Below are positions 31,675 to 40,600 of a stretch of DNA of 64,000 nt, one piece after another (within the stretch, counting starts at the first letter, position 1; each line of letters opens with the position of its first letter). The stretch is from Amycolatopsis iheyensis. GTDB lineage: Bacteria; Actinomycetota; Actinomycetes; Mycobacteriales; Pseudonocardiaceae. The notes under the pieces are model-generated. The model worked only from the letters and a program-made list of their open reading frames with translations, ran no database searches and was not told the origin of the DNA. The stretch covers positions 434,001 through 498,000 of the forward strand of contig NZ_JAMXQV010000002.1 in the NCBI RefSeq assembly GCF_024703995.1, read 5' to 3'. The position numbers were made by a program, and so were the translations under genes.

Positions 31675-31820
31675 CGGTTCGGAGTTCCCCTCGGTTGTCC
31701 AGTTCTGGCCAGGTTTGCCGACCGGTCTTGACATCGATGTCACCCGCGCGTTTCGCTCTCTGGGCGCCGCCGGTCCCCCTGCCGTCGGTCCCCGTTCACC
31801 CTCCAGAGCTTGGAGCAACG
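31675..31820. promoter_or_regulatory. Divergent regulatory region with 14-base perfect palindrome
   Basis: TGACATCGATGTCA (31729-31742) is a perfect palindrome with a central CG, lying roughly midway between the tannase and GH92 starts (31674 and 31821). A TTGACA hexamer on the plus strand (31728-31733) overlaps its left arm. GGAG at 31812-31815 is the GH92 ribosome-binding site. A central-CG palindrome is typical of LacI-family operators, but no LacI gene is in the window. Confidence 0.55.
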
Positions 31821-34800
31821 ATGCCCCGAAGCGCCAGACCGCCGGTTGCTCTCTTGGTGACCGCCGCTGTGGTCGCCGCCGGCCTGGTCGCCCTCCCCGC
31901 GGCCTCGGCCGCCGCCGAAGACGAAGCCCTGCCCGCCGACTTCTCCTCCTCCTTCGAGGCCGGTGACGTCCAGCCGACCTGGACCGATGCGGTCGACACC
32001 GACGCGGCGGGCAAGCCGCGCGCGTTCGGCGTCAACGGCGCGAACGGCACCGCCATCCCCGGTGACATCCGCGGCAAGGTCACCGAAAGTAGCGCAACCA
32101 GCGAGAACACCGACGGCGGCGAAGTGGTGTCGAACCTCTTCGACGGCACCACCGACACGAAGTGGCTGTCCTGGGACCCGACGGCGTCGGCTCAGGTCAC
32201 GCTGTCCGAGCCGACGTCGATCACGCACTACGCGCTCTCCTCGGCCAACGACTTCGACGAGCGCGACCCCAAGGACTGGACGCTGCAGGGCTCCAACGAC
32301 GCGAGCGCGTGGACGGACCTGGACAAGCAGACCGACCAGGCCTTCACCGCGCGGTTCCAGCAGAAGGACTACAAGCTGGCCGCCCCGAGCGCGGCGTTCA
32401 AGTACTACCGGCTCGACGTCACGCGCAACAACGGCGGCCCGATCCTGCAGCTCTCGGAGCTGCTGCTGGCCAACGACGACCCGGCGCCGCCGCCGCTGCC
32501 GAACATGCGCAGCTTCGTCGACTCCGGCCCGACCAGCGGTTACACGAACAAGAACCGGGTCGGCTTCACCGGCCTGAAGGCGTTCCGCTACTCGGGCAGC
32601 CAGACCGCGACCGGCCACGGCTGGTCCTACAACAAGATCTTCGACGTCGACGTCCCGGTCGTCGCCTCGACCGAGCTTTCGTACAAGGTGCAGCCGCAGT
32701 TCATCACCGGCGACCTGAAGTACCCGAGCACGAACGTCGCGATCGACCTGGCCTTCACCGACGGCACCTACCTGCGCAACCTCGGCGCGACCGACCAGTA
32801 CGGCTTCCCGCTGACCCCGGAGGGCCAGGGCGCCTCGAAGGTGCTCTACGCCAACCAGTGGAACCTGGTGCGCTCGGCGATCGGGCAGGTCGCCAAGGGC
32901 AAGACGATCGACCGCATCCTGGTCGGCTACGACAACCCGAACGGCCCGGGCTCGCTGCAGGGCTGGCTCGACGACGTGAAGGTGTCGGCGACCCCGACGC
33001 CGCCCGCGAGCATCCGCCCGAGTGACAACGTGGTCACGACGCGGGGCACGATGGCCAACAGCACGTTCTCCCGGGGCAACAACTTCCCGGCGACGGCGGT
33101 GCCGCACGGGTTCAACTTCTGGACCCCGGTCACCGACGCCGGCTCGGGCAGCTGGCTCTACAACTACAGCACCCAGAACAACGCGCAGAACCTCCCGCAG
33201 CTGCAGGCGTTCAGCGTGAGCCACGAGCCGAGCCCGTGGATGGGTGACCGGCAGGCGTTCCAGGTGATGCCGTCCGCGGCCGCCGGGGTGCCGGACGCCA
33301 ACCGCGACAAGCGGGCGCTGGCGTTCAAGCACAGCGACGAGGTCGCGCGGGCGCACTACTACGGTGTGCAGTTCCAGAACGGGATCAAGACGGAGATCAC
33401 GCCGACCGACCACGCGGCGATGATGAAGTTCACCTTCCCGGGCGCGGACTCGAGCCTGATCTTCGACAGCGTCAACAACTCCGCCGGGCTCACCCTCGAC
33501 CCCGCCACCGGCACGCTCTCGGGCTACACCGAGACCAACGTGTACGCGGGTGCGGGCCGGATGTTCGTCTACGCGACGTTCGACAAGCCGGTCACCGCGG
33601 GCGGCAAGCTCACCGGGCAGGGCCGCGACAACGTCACCGGCTACCTGCGGTTCAACGCCGGCGCCGACAAGACGGTGAACATGCGGATCGCGACGTCGCT
33701 GATCAGCGTCGAGCAGGCGAAGAAGAACCTCGCCATGGAGATCGCCCCCGCCGCGACGTTCGACACCGTGCGTGACGCGGCGCAGAAGGCGTGGGACGAC
33801 CAGCTCAAGGTGATCGAGGTCGAGGGCGCGTCGAAGGACCAGCTCACGACGCTCTACTCGAACCTCTACCGGCTGTTCCTCTACCCGAACACCCAGGCGG
33901 AGAACACCGGCACCGCCGACAAGCCCGCGTACAAGTACGCGAGCCCCGTCTCGCCCAAGACCGGCACGGACACCGCGACCCAGACCGGGTCGAAGGTGGT
34001 CGACGGCCAGATGTACGTCAACAACGGATTCTGGGACACCTACCGGACGACGTGGCCGGCGTACTCGCTGCTGACGCCGGACGTGGCCGGGAAGATGGTC
34101 GACGGGTTCGTGCAGCAGTACCGCGACGGCGGCTGGATCGCGCGCTGGTCCTCCCCCGGCTACGCGGACCTGATGACCGGCACGAGCTCCGACGTCGCGT
34201 TCGCCGACGCCTACCTCAAGGGCGTCCGCAATTTCGACGTGAAGTCGGCTTACGACGCGGCGGTCAAGAACGCCACGGTCACCCCGCCGAACTCGGCGGT
34301 CGGGCGCAAGGGCCTGGACCAGGGCATCTTCCTCGGCTACACGCCCAACACCGCCAGCGAGGGCTTCTCGTGGGCGATCGAGGGCTACGTCAACGACTTC
34401 GGCATCGCGAACCTGTCGAAGAAGCTGGCCGACGAAGCCGCGCCGAACGACCCGCGCAAGGCGGAGTACCAGGAGAACTACGAGTACTTCACCAGCCGCG
34501 CCCAGCAGTACGTGAACCTGTTCGACCCGAGCGTCGGGTTCTTCCAGGGCAAGGACGCGAACGGCAAGTTCACCAAGACCAAGGACCAGTACGACCCGCG
34601 CTCGTGGGGCGGGGACTACACCGAGACCGACGGCTGGGGCATGGCGTTCACCGTGCCGCAGGACGGCAAGGGCCTGGCCAACCTCTACGGCGGTCAGGCG
34701 GGCCTGGCGAACAAGCTGGACCAGTTCTTCGCCGACCAGGAGACCGCCAACTTCCCGGGTTCCTACGGGGGCGTGATCCACGAGATGCGGGAGGCGCGGG

Positions 34801-36134
34801 ACGTGCGGATGGGCCAGTACGGCCACTCCAACCAGCCGGCGCACCACCTGCTCTACATGTACGACTACGCGGGTCAGCCCTCGAAGACCCAGGCGAAGGT
34901 CCGTGAGGCGCTCTCGCGGCTCTACAACGGCGCCGAGATCGGCCAGGGTTACGCGGGCGACGAGGACAACGGCGAGATGTCCGCGTGGTACATCTTCAGC
35001 GCGCTGGGCTTCTACCCGCTGCAGATGGGCAGCCCGAACTACGCGATCGGGTCGCCGCTGTTCAAGAAGGCCACGATCCACCTGGCCGGCGGCAAGAACC
35101 TCGTGATCAACGCGCCGAAGAACAGCGCGAAGAACGTCTACGTCCAGGGCGTGAAGGTCAACGGCAAGGCGTACTCCTCGACGTCGCTGCCGCAGGACAC
35201 CATCGCTCGCGGCGGGGTCATCGACTTCGACATGGGCCCGAACCCCTCGAACTGGGGCACCGGCCCGAACGACGCGCCGAAGTCGATCACCACGGGTGAC
35301 GCGGTGGCGACACCGCTGCACGACGAGACCGGCGCGGGCAAGGGCACGCTGTCCACTTCGGACGGCTCCAACGCCGCCGCGCTGCTCGACAACACCTCGC
35401 GCACCCAGGCCGCCGTCACCGGCGCCCTGCAGTACCAGCTCAACAACACCGACGAGGCCGTCACGCACTACACGCTGACGTCCCAGACCGGTGCGGGTGA
35501 CCCGAAGAGCTGGACGCTGAAGGGTTCCTACGACGGCAAGACCTGGGCGGTGGCCGACCAGCAGACGAACCAGGCGTTCAGCTGGCGGCAGCAGACCCGC
35601 GCGTTCAAGGTGGCCAACCCGGCGCACTACGCCTACTACAAGCTCGAAGTGACCGCGACCAGCACCGGCGCCCCGGCGCAGCTGGCCGAGTTCGAGCTGC
35701 TGGGCAAGCCGGACGCCTCCTGCACCCAGACGATCACGGGTGAGCGCAAGGGGCCGCTGTCGGTCTCGTCGGGCACGGTGTGCCTGCAGGACGCGACGGT
35801 GTCGGGTCCGGTGACGGTGTCCGGCGGCGCGTCGCTGGTCGTCCGCGGCGGTTCGATCAACGGACCACTCGCGGCGACCGGCGCGGGCCAGGTCGTGCTG
35901 AACCGCACGAAGGTCGGCGGTCCGGTGGCGATCACCGGGACGACCGGCACGGTGTCGATCGAGCTGACGAACGTCGGCGGCCCGGTCGCGCTGACCGGCA
36001 ACCACGGGCCGGTGCTGACCTCGAGCACGGTCGGCGGCCCGCTGGCGTGTGCGGCGAACTCGCCGGCGCCGACGGATTACGACCTGCCGAACACCGTCCG
36101 CGGCCCGGCCGCGGGGCAGTGTGCGAAGATCTAG
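31821..36134 (+). CDS. Secreted multidomain GH92 mannosidase-family protein
   Basis: A 1437-residue exported glycosidase. Signal peptide 1-30; a beta module (41-52 and 247-259: S-S-F-E-A-G-D ... V-G-F-T-G-L-K-A-F-R-Y) is interrupted by an inserted discoidin/CBM32-type domain; GH92 N-domain from about 404 (R-G-N-N-F-P-A-T-A-V-P-H-G-F); alpha/alpha catalytic domain with F-W-D-T-Y-R-T-T-W-P and G-D-E-D-N-G-E-M-S-A-W; a second discoidin-like domain about 1154-1295; and a Gly/Val-rich C-terminal repeat domain 1301-1437 with G-G-P-V units and paired cysteines. The catalytic-acid position reads H-S-N-Q-P (Gln1005), not N-E-P. Family role: calcium-dependent exo-alpha-mannosidase; the Gln suggests a mannosyl-phosphate substrate. 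Confidence 0.9.
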   Translation: MPRSARPPVALLVTAAVVAAGLVALPAASAAAEDEALPADFSSSFEAGDVQPTWTDAVDTDAAGKPRAFGVNGANGTAIPGDIRGKVTESSATSENTDGGEVVSNLFDGTTDTKWLSWDPTASAQVTLSEPTSITHYALSSANDFDERDPKDWTLQGSNDASAWTDLDKQTDQAFTARFQQKDYKLAAPSAAFKYYRLDVTRNNGGPILQLSELLLANDDPAPPPLPNMRSFVDSGPTSGYTNKNRVGFTGLKAFRYSGSQTATGHGWSYNKIFDVDVPVVASTELSYKVQPQFITGDLKYPSTNVAIDLAFTDGTYLRNLGATDQYGFPLTPEGQGASKVLYANQWNLVRSAIGQVAKGKTIDRILVGYDNPNGPGSLQGWLDDVKVSATPTPPASIRPSDNVVTTRGTMANSTFSRGNNFPATAVPHGFNFWTPVTDAGSGSWLYNYSTQNNAQNLPQLQAFSVSHEPSPWMGDRQAFQVMPSAAAGVPDANRDKRALAFKHSDEVARAHYYGVQFQNGIKTEITPTDHAAMMKFTFPGADSSLIFDSVNNSAGLTLDPATGTLSGYTETNVYAGAGRMFVYATFDKPVTAGGKLTGQGRDNVTGYLRFNAGADKTVNMRIATSLISVEQAKKNLAMEIAPAATFDTVRDAAQKAWDDQLKVIEVEGASKDQLTTLYSNLYRLFLYPNTQAENTGTADKPAYKYASPVSPKTGTDTATQTGSKVVDGQMYVNNGFWDTYRTTWPAYSLLTPDVAGKMVDGFVQQYRDGGWIARWSSPGYADLMTGTSSDVAFADAYLKGVRNFDVKSAYDAAVKNATVTPPNSAVGRKGLDQGIFLGYTPNTASEGFSWAIEGYVNDFGIANLSKKLADEAAPNDPRKAEYQENYEYFTSRAQQYVNLFDPSVGFFQGKDANGKFTKTKDQYDPRSWGGDYTETDGWGMAFTVPQDGKGLANLYGGQAGLANKLDQFFADQETANFPGSYGGVIHEMREARDVRMGQYGHSNQPAHHLLYMYDYAGQPSKTQAKVREALSRLYNGAEIGQGYAGDEDNGEMSAWYIFSALGFYPLQMGSPNYAIGSPLFKKATIHLAGGKNLVINAPKNSAKNVYVQGVKVNGKAYSSTSLPQDTIARGGVIDFDMGPNPSNWGTGPNDAPKSITTGDAVATPLHDETGAGKGTLSTSDGSNAAALLDNTSRTQAAVTGALQYQLNNTDEAVTHYTLTSQTGAGDPKSWTLKGSYDGKTWAVADQQTNQAFSWRQQTRAFKVANPAHYAYYKLEVTATSTGAPAQLAEFELLGKPDASCTQTITGERKGPLSVSSGTVCLQDATVSGPVTVSGGASLVVRGGSINGPLAATGAGQVVLNRTKVGGPVAITGTTGTVSIELTNVGGPVALTGNHGPVLTSSTVGGPLACAANSPAPTDYDLPNTVRGPAAGQCAKI

Positions 36135-36148
36135 TCCCGTAGTTCAGT

Positions 36149-36185
36149 GGATGCCCTCCCCGCCGGCCCGGCGGGGAGGGCATCC
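36149..36185. terminator. GC-rich terminator hairpin after the secreted GH92 gene
   Basis: Arms 36149-36165 (GGATGCCCTCCCCGCCG) and 36169-36185 are perfectly complementary over 17 bases with a three-base loop. There is no U tract, as is usual for actinobacterial terminators. It ends the GH92 transcript before the small YCII-like gene that starts at 36193. Confidence 0.75.
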
Positions 36186-36192
36186 TCGCGTC

Positions 36193-36729
36193 ATGGAGTT
36201 CTTCTGCTACCACCGGGACCGGCCGGGTTCGGCTGCCCTGCGCCAGGAGCTGCTCGAAGCGCACTGGTCCTACATGGACCGGTTCCCGGGCATGATCGCG
36301 CGCGGCCCGACGTTCGACGGCGACGTCCCGACGGGCAGTGTGCACGTGCTGGACCTGCCGGACGTGGCGGCGGCGCGGGCGTTCGCGTTCGAGGAGCCCG
36401 GCTACCAGGCCGGCGCGTACCGGGACGTGCTGCTGCGCCGCTGGCACAACACGCTGGGCCGCACGATGTGGGACTTCCCGGGTGGGCGGACCGGCGGTGA
36501 CCGGTACCTGGTCCTCGGGTTCGGGTCGGGCTCGCCGGTCGAGGTCGAGGGCGCGCACGACGAGCTGATCGCGTGCGGGCCACTGCTGTCGGACGACGGT
36601 GCGGCGTGGCTGGGGACGGCGGTGCTGCTGCGGGCGCCGGACGCCGACGCCGCGCGGGGCGTCCTGGCGCCGGGGCGGTATGCCGGGGTCGAGGTCCACC
36701 GTTGGCAGTTCGGCGGCCGCCCGAGCTGA
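36193..36729 (+). CDS. YCII-like domain protein
   Basis: A 178-residue cytosolic protein. The N-terminal half resembles a YCII/DGPF ferredoxin-like domain (M-E-F-F-C-Y-H-R-D-R-P-G, then A-R-G-P-T-F-D-G-D-V-P-T-G-S-V-H-V-L-D-L). The second half looks like a degenerate repeat of it (Y-L-V-L-G-F-G and A-W-L-G-T-A-V-L-L-R-A-P-D). Function unknown. It follows the GH92 terminator closely, so it needs its own promoter, or some transcripts read through. Confidence 0.7.
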   Translation: MEFFCYHRDRPGSAALRQELLEAHWSYMDRFPGMIARGPTFDGDVPTGSVHVLDLPDVAAARAFAFEEPGYQAGAYRDVLLRRWHNTLGRTMWDFPGGRTGGDRYLVLGFGSGSPVEVEGAHDELIACGPLLSDDGAAWLGTAVLLRAPDADAARGVLAPGRYAGVEVHRWQFGGRPS

Positions 36730-36738
36730 GCCGCTCCG

Positions 36739-36831
36739 GTCGGTTGGCGTGCTCGGAAGGCCGGTAGGCGTGCTCGGGGGGTCGGTTGGCGTGCCTGGGC
36801 GGTCGGCTCGCGTACCTGGCGGGTCGGTCAG
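36739..36831. repeat. 21-bp tandem repeat, about 4.4 copies
   Basis: Units begin at 36739, 36760, 36781, 36802 and (partial) 36823. The consensus is GTCGGTTGGCGTGCTCGGGGG, with 2-6 substitutions per copy. The array fills the gap between the YCII-like gene and the convergent hydrolase gene and touches the hydrolase stop codon. The 21-base period could keep a reading frame, but no gene start precedes it. It may act as a spacer or transcription roadblock; its function is unknown. Confidence 0.75.
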
Positions 36832-37583
36832 GGGCGGCGGAGTTCGGCCAGTGTCGTGGCGAGGGCGGGCGCGAAGGCGTCCACATCGGACTCGAAGCCG
36901 TGGTGGCCGCCGGGGAAGCGGGTGTAGCGGCAGGCCAGGTGCTCGGCCTGGACCCGCGCCGCCTGGTCGTGGCACGTGTCGCGGCTCTTCTCGCCCGCCG
37001 CCGTGACCACCGGGATGCCGCTGCGGCGGACCGCGTCCAGGTCCGGGGTGTAGAGCGCCATCGCCAGGAACTCGCGGGCCAGGAACGCGTCGGCCTCGGC
37101 CTGGTCGGCGAAGTCGGCCGGGTCGATGTCGGTCAGGGCCAGTGCCGCCGCGGTGCCGCGGCGGGCGTGGGTGGCGTGGACTTCGCGGGCGTGCGAGAGC
37201 CACTTCGGCGCGTCCGGCAGGAGCGTGATCGTCGGCGCTTCGTGCACGACCAGCTCGGTGACCAGGTCCGGCAGGTGGGCGGCCAGCTCGAACGCCACCG
37301 AGCCGCCGCCGCCCTGGCCGAACACCGCGGCGCGGGGTGCGCGGGGGCGGGCGGCGTGGATGATCGCCGCGGTGTCGCGGGCCTGCTGGCCCATGTCGAA
37401 GCCGGTGGCGCGGCGTTGCCGGTCGTAGGTGAGCACCGCGTGGCTGCCGGCGAGCCGTTCGGCGAGGCGGGTGTAGCGGGCGCCGTCGCCGCCGCGGCCG
37501 GCGATCAGCACCAGCAGCGGGCCTTCGCCGCGCAGTTCGTAGCGCAGTTCGGCACCCTCGTGCCGGACGGTGTGCGTGCTCAA
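36828..37583 (-). CDS. Alpha/beta hydrolase-fold protein lacking the serine nucleophile
   Basis: A 251-residue alpha/beta hydrolase-fold protein. The oxyanion region L-V-L-I-A-G-R-G-G-D-G and the C-terminal P-G-G-H-H-G-F with a His are in place, but the nucleophile elbow reads V-F-G-Q-G-G-G-G-S-V-A-F-E. The Ser expected in G-x-S-x-G is Gly. It may be a non-catalytic binding protein, or use another residue. The TTG at 37583 is preferred as start because GGGGGAGG (37592-37599) lies eight bases upstream; a GTG at 37613 is possible. It converges with the YCII-like gene and is divergent from the second GH92 gene. Confidence 0.78.
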   Translation of the reverse strand: MSTHTVRHEGAELRYELRGEGPLLVLIAGRGGDGARYTRLAERLAGSHAVLTYDRQRRATGFDMGQQARDTAAIIHAARPRAPRAAVFGQGGGGSVAFELAAHLPDLVTELVVHEAPTITLLPDAPKWLSHAREVHATHARRGTAAALALTDIDPADFADQAEADAFLAREFLAMALYTPDLDAVRRSGIPVVTAAGEKSRDTCHDQAARVQAEHLACRYTRFPGGHHGFESDVDAFAPALATTLAELRRP

Positions 37584-37644
37584 AACCGGGCACCTCCCCC
37601 GCGTCGAGCCCACGCTACGCCGTTCGGCCGTTTACGGTGGGCGC

Positions 37645-40600
37645 ATGTCCGACGGCGTGTTCTTCTCCTCCTTCGAAACCGGTGACCCGCAGCCGGTGGA
37701 TCCCGCGCTGCGGGTGGGCAGCGGACCGGACCGCGCCCCCGCGGCCAAGGCGGGCGTCGGCTTCACCGGTGTCAAGGCGCTGCGCTACACCGAGCGGCCG
37801 CGCAGTGTCCTGTTCGAACTCGACGCACCCGTCACCGGGGACACCGAGCTGTCCTATGTGGTCTTCCCGGAGGCCGACGGCGAGGTCCCGGCCTACCACG
37901 CGACGCGGGTCAGCCTCGACGTCGAGTTCGCCGACGGCACGTCGGCCGGGTTCGCGCCGGTCGACGACAAGACGCTGTGGGTGGACCAGTGGAACCTCGT
38001 GCGCCGCCGGCTGGGGGCGTTCGCCGGGCGCCGGATCGCCCGGCTCGTGCTGCGCACCGACGCGCCCGGGGCGATCGCCGGGTGGGTCGACGACGTCCGC
38101 GTCGCCGAGCGCCCCGAGCCGGTACGCGACCCGGTCGACTGCGTCCGCACGACCCGCGGCACGCACTCCAGCGGCGAGTTCTCCCGGGGCAACAACTTCC
38201 CGGCCACGGCGGTGCCGCACGGGTTCAACTTCTGGACCCCGGTCACCGACGCCGGCGTGACCAACTGGATCTACTCCTACCACCGCCACAACGACGCGCA
38301 GAACCGCCCGGCGCTGCAGGCCATCGCCCTGAGCCACCAGCCGAGCCCGTGGATGGGCGACCGCCACACCTTCCACGTCATGCCCGGCACCGGCCCGGTC
38401 GAGCCGCACCGCCGCAAGCGCGCCCTCGCTTTCTCCCACGACGACGAGACCGGCTCGCCGCACCACTACGGGGTCCGGTTCGCCAACGGCATGACCGCCG
38501 ACCTCGCGCCGACGTCGCACGCGGCGATCATGCGGTTCACCTTCCCGGCCAAGCACGGCTGGCTGCTGTTCGACAACGTCCGCAACCGCGGCCGGCTGCG
38601 GATCAACGCCGACACCGGTGAGATCAGCGGCTACACCCGGGTCCGCAGCCGGCTGTCGGCGGGCGCGCGCCGCATGTTCGTCTACGGCGTCACCGACGCG
38701 CCGGCCACCCGCGGGGCGAAGGTCCGCCGGCCGCCGTGGCGGCGCGTCGCGGGGTACTTCGAGTTCGACGGTCCCGACGCGACACTGCGGATCGCGACGT
38801 CGCTGATCAGCCTGGCTCAGGCCAAGCGCAACCTGGAGCTGGAGATCCCGGCCGGGACGACGTTCGAGCAGGTCCGGGACCAGGCGCGGGAGCTGTGGCA
38901 GGAGCAGCTCGGCCGGATCGAGGTGGAAGGCGCCACCGAAGACCAGCGGACCACGCTCTACTCGAACCTCTACCGGCTGTTCCTGTACCCGAACGCCGCG
39001 CACGAGAACACCCCGGACGGGATCCGGCACGCCAGCCCGGTGGTCCGGCGGCGGTGGCCGAGCACCCGCCGCCGCACCGGGGCGAAGGTGGTCGACGGCG
39101 AGCTGTACGTCAACAACGGCTTCTGGGACACCTACCGCACCACCTGGCCCGCGTACGCCCTGTTCACCCCGGAACACTGCGGCCGGATGATCGACGGGTT
39201 CGTGCAGCAGTACCGCGAGGGCGGCTGGATCTCCCGGTGGTCGTCGCCGGGGTACGCGGACCTGATGACCGGCACCAGCTCCGACGTCGCGTTCGCCGAC
39301 GCCTACCTCAAGGGCGTCCGCGACTTCGACGTCGAGGCCGCCTACGACGCCGCGCTGAAGAACGCCACCGTCACCCCGCCGCACCGCTCGGTCGGACGCA
39401 AGGGCCTCGAGGAGTCGATCTTCCTCGGCTACACCCCCGCGTCGGTCCACGAAGGACTGTCGTGGACGCTGGAAGGCTGCGTCAACGACTTCGGCCTCGC
39501 CAACTTCTCGGCCGCACTTTCACGTGAAAGTGCCGGGTCGCGGGCGCGGATGTACGGCGAGTACGCCGCCTACTTCCGGGAACGCGCGAAGCACTACGTG
39601 CACCACTTCGACCCGAAGATCGGCTTCTTCCAGGGCCGCCACCGCGACGGGCGCCGCAAGTTCGGTCCCGAGGGCTACGACCCGGCCGCGTGGGGTGGCG
39701 ACTTCGTCGAGACCAACGCCTGGAACACCGCCTTCACCGCACCCCACGACGGGCCCGGCCTCGCCGCCCTGCACGGCGGCCACGCCGGCCTCGAGGCCAA
39801 GCTCGACGAGTTCTTCGCGACCCCGGAGACCGGCCGCCGCCCCGGGGCCTACGGCGGGCTGATCCACGAGATGACCGAAGCCCGCGACGTCCGCATGGGC
39901 CAGTACGGCCACTCCAACCAGCCCTCCCACCACATCCCCTACGTCTACAACCTCGCCGGCGCGCCCGCGAAGGCCCAGCGCGTGGTGCGGGAGGTGCTGC
40001 GGCGGCTCTACCTCGGCAGCGACCTCGGCCAGGGCTACCCCGGCGACGAGGACAACGGCGAGATGTCCGCGTGGTGGGTGTTCAGCGCGCTGGGGTTCTA
40101 CCCGCTGGCCGTCGGCAGCCCGCGCTACGCGATCGGGTCACCGCTGTTCGAAAAGGCGACCGTGCACCTGGGCGAGGGCCGGAAGCTCGTCATCAGCGCC
40201 CCCGGCAACACCGACGAGACCGTCTACGTCCGCGGCCTCACCGTCGACGGCGCACCGCACGAGGCCACCACGATCTCCCACGCCACGCTCGCCCGCGGCG
40301 CCGAGCTCGTCTTCGACCTCACCACCGAACCCACCGAGTGGGGCGCCCCGCCGCCACCCGCCGAAACCCCGGCCCCCCTCTCCGACCTCGCCGGCACCGC
40401 CACCAGCGAAGCCGCGAAGAGCGTCGACGCGCTGTTCGACGACACCACCCGCACCCAGGTCACCTTCAGGACCGCCACGCCGTCGATCGAGTTCACCGTC
40501 ACCGGCGAACCCCGCGACGTCACGATGTACACGCTCACCTCCGGCGCCCACCGCGGCGACCCGAGCGCATGGGTCCTCGAAGGCTCCGACGACGGCGAAG

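Noticed and set aside
31740..36005. A 1421-codon open frame antisense to the secreted GH92 gene
   Set aside because: It is the mirror of a well-supported gene in high-GC DNA, rich in Arg, Val and Ala with no recognisable domains or start signals.
36739..36831. The 21-bp tandem array as a CRISPR
   Set aside because: Units are directly adjacent, with no unique spacers, and no cas genes are in the window.
35932..37593. A 553-codon frame covering the tandem repeat, with P-T-D-P-P-S-T-P-T-like repeats
   Set aside because: It overlaps the YCII-like gene, the alpha/beta hydrolase and the GH92 end. The Pro/Thr repeats come from the 21-bp array, and the remaining sequence is Arg/Pro-rich shadow.
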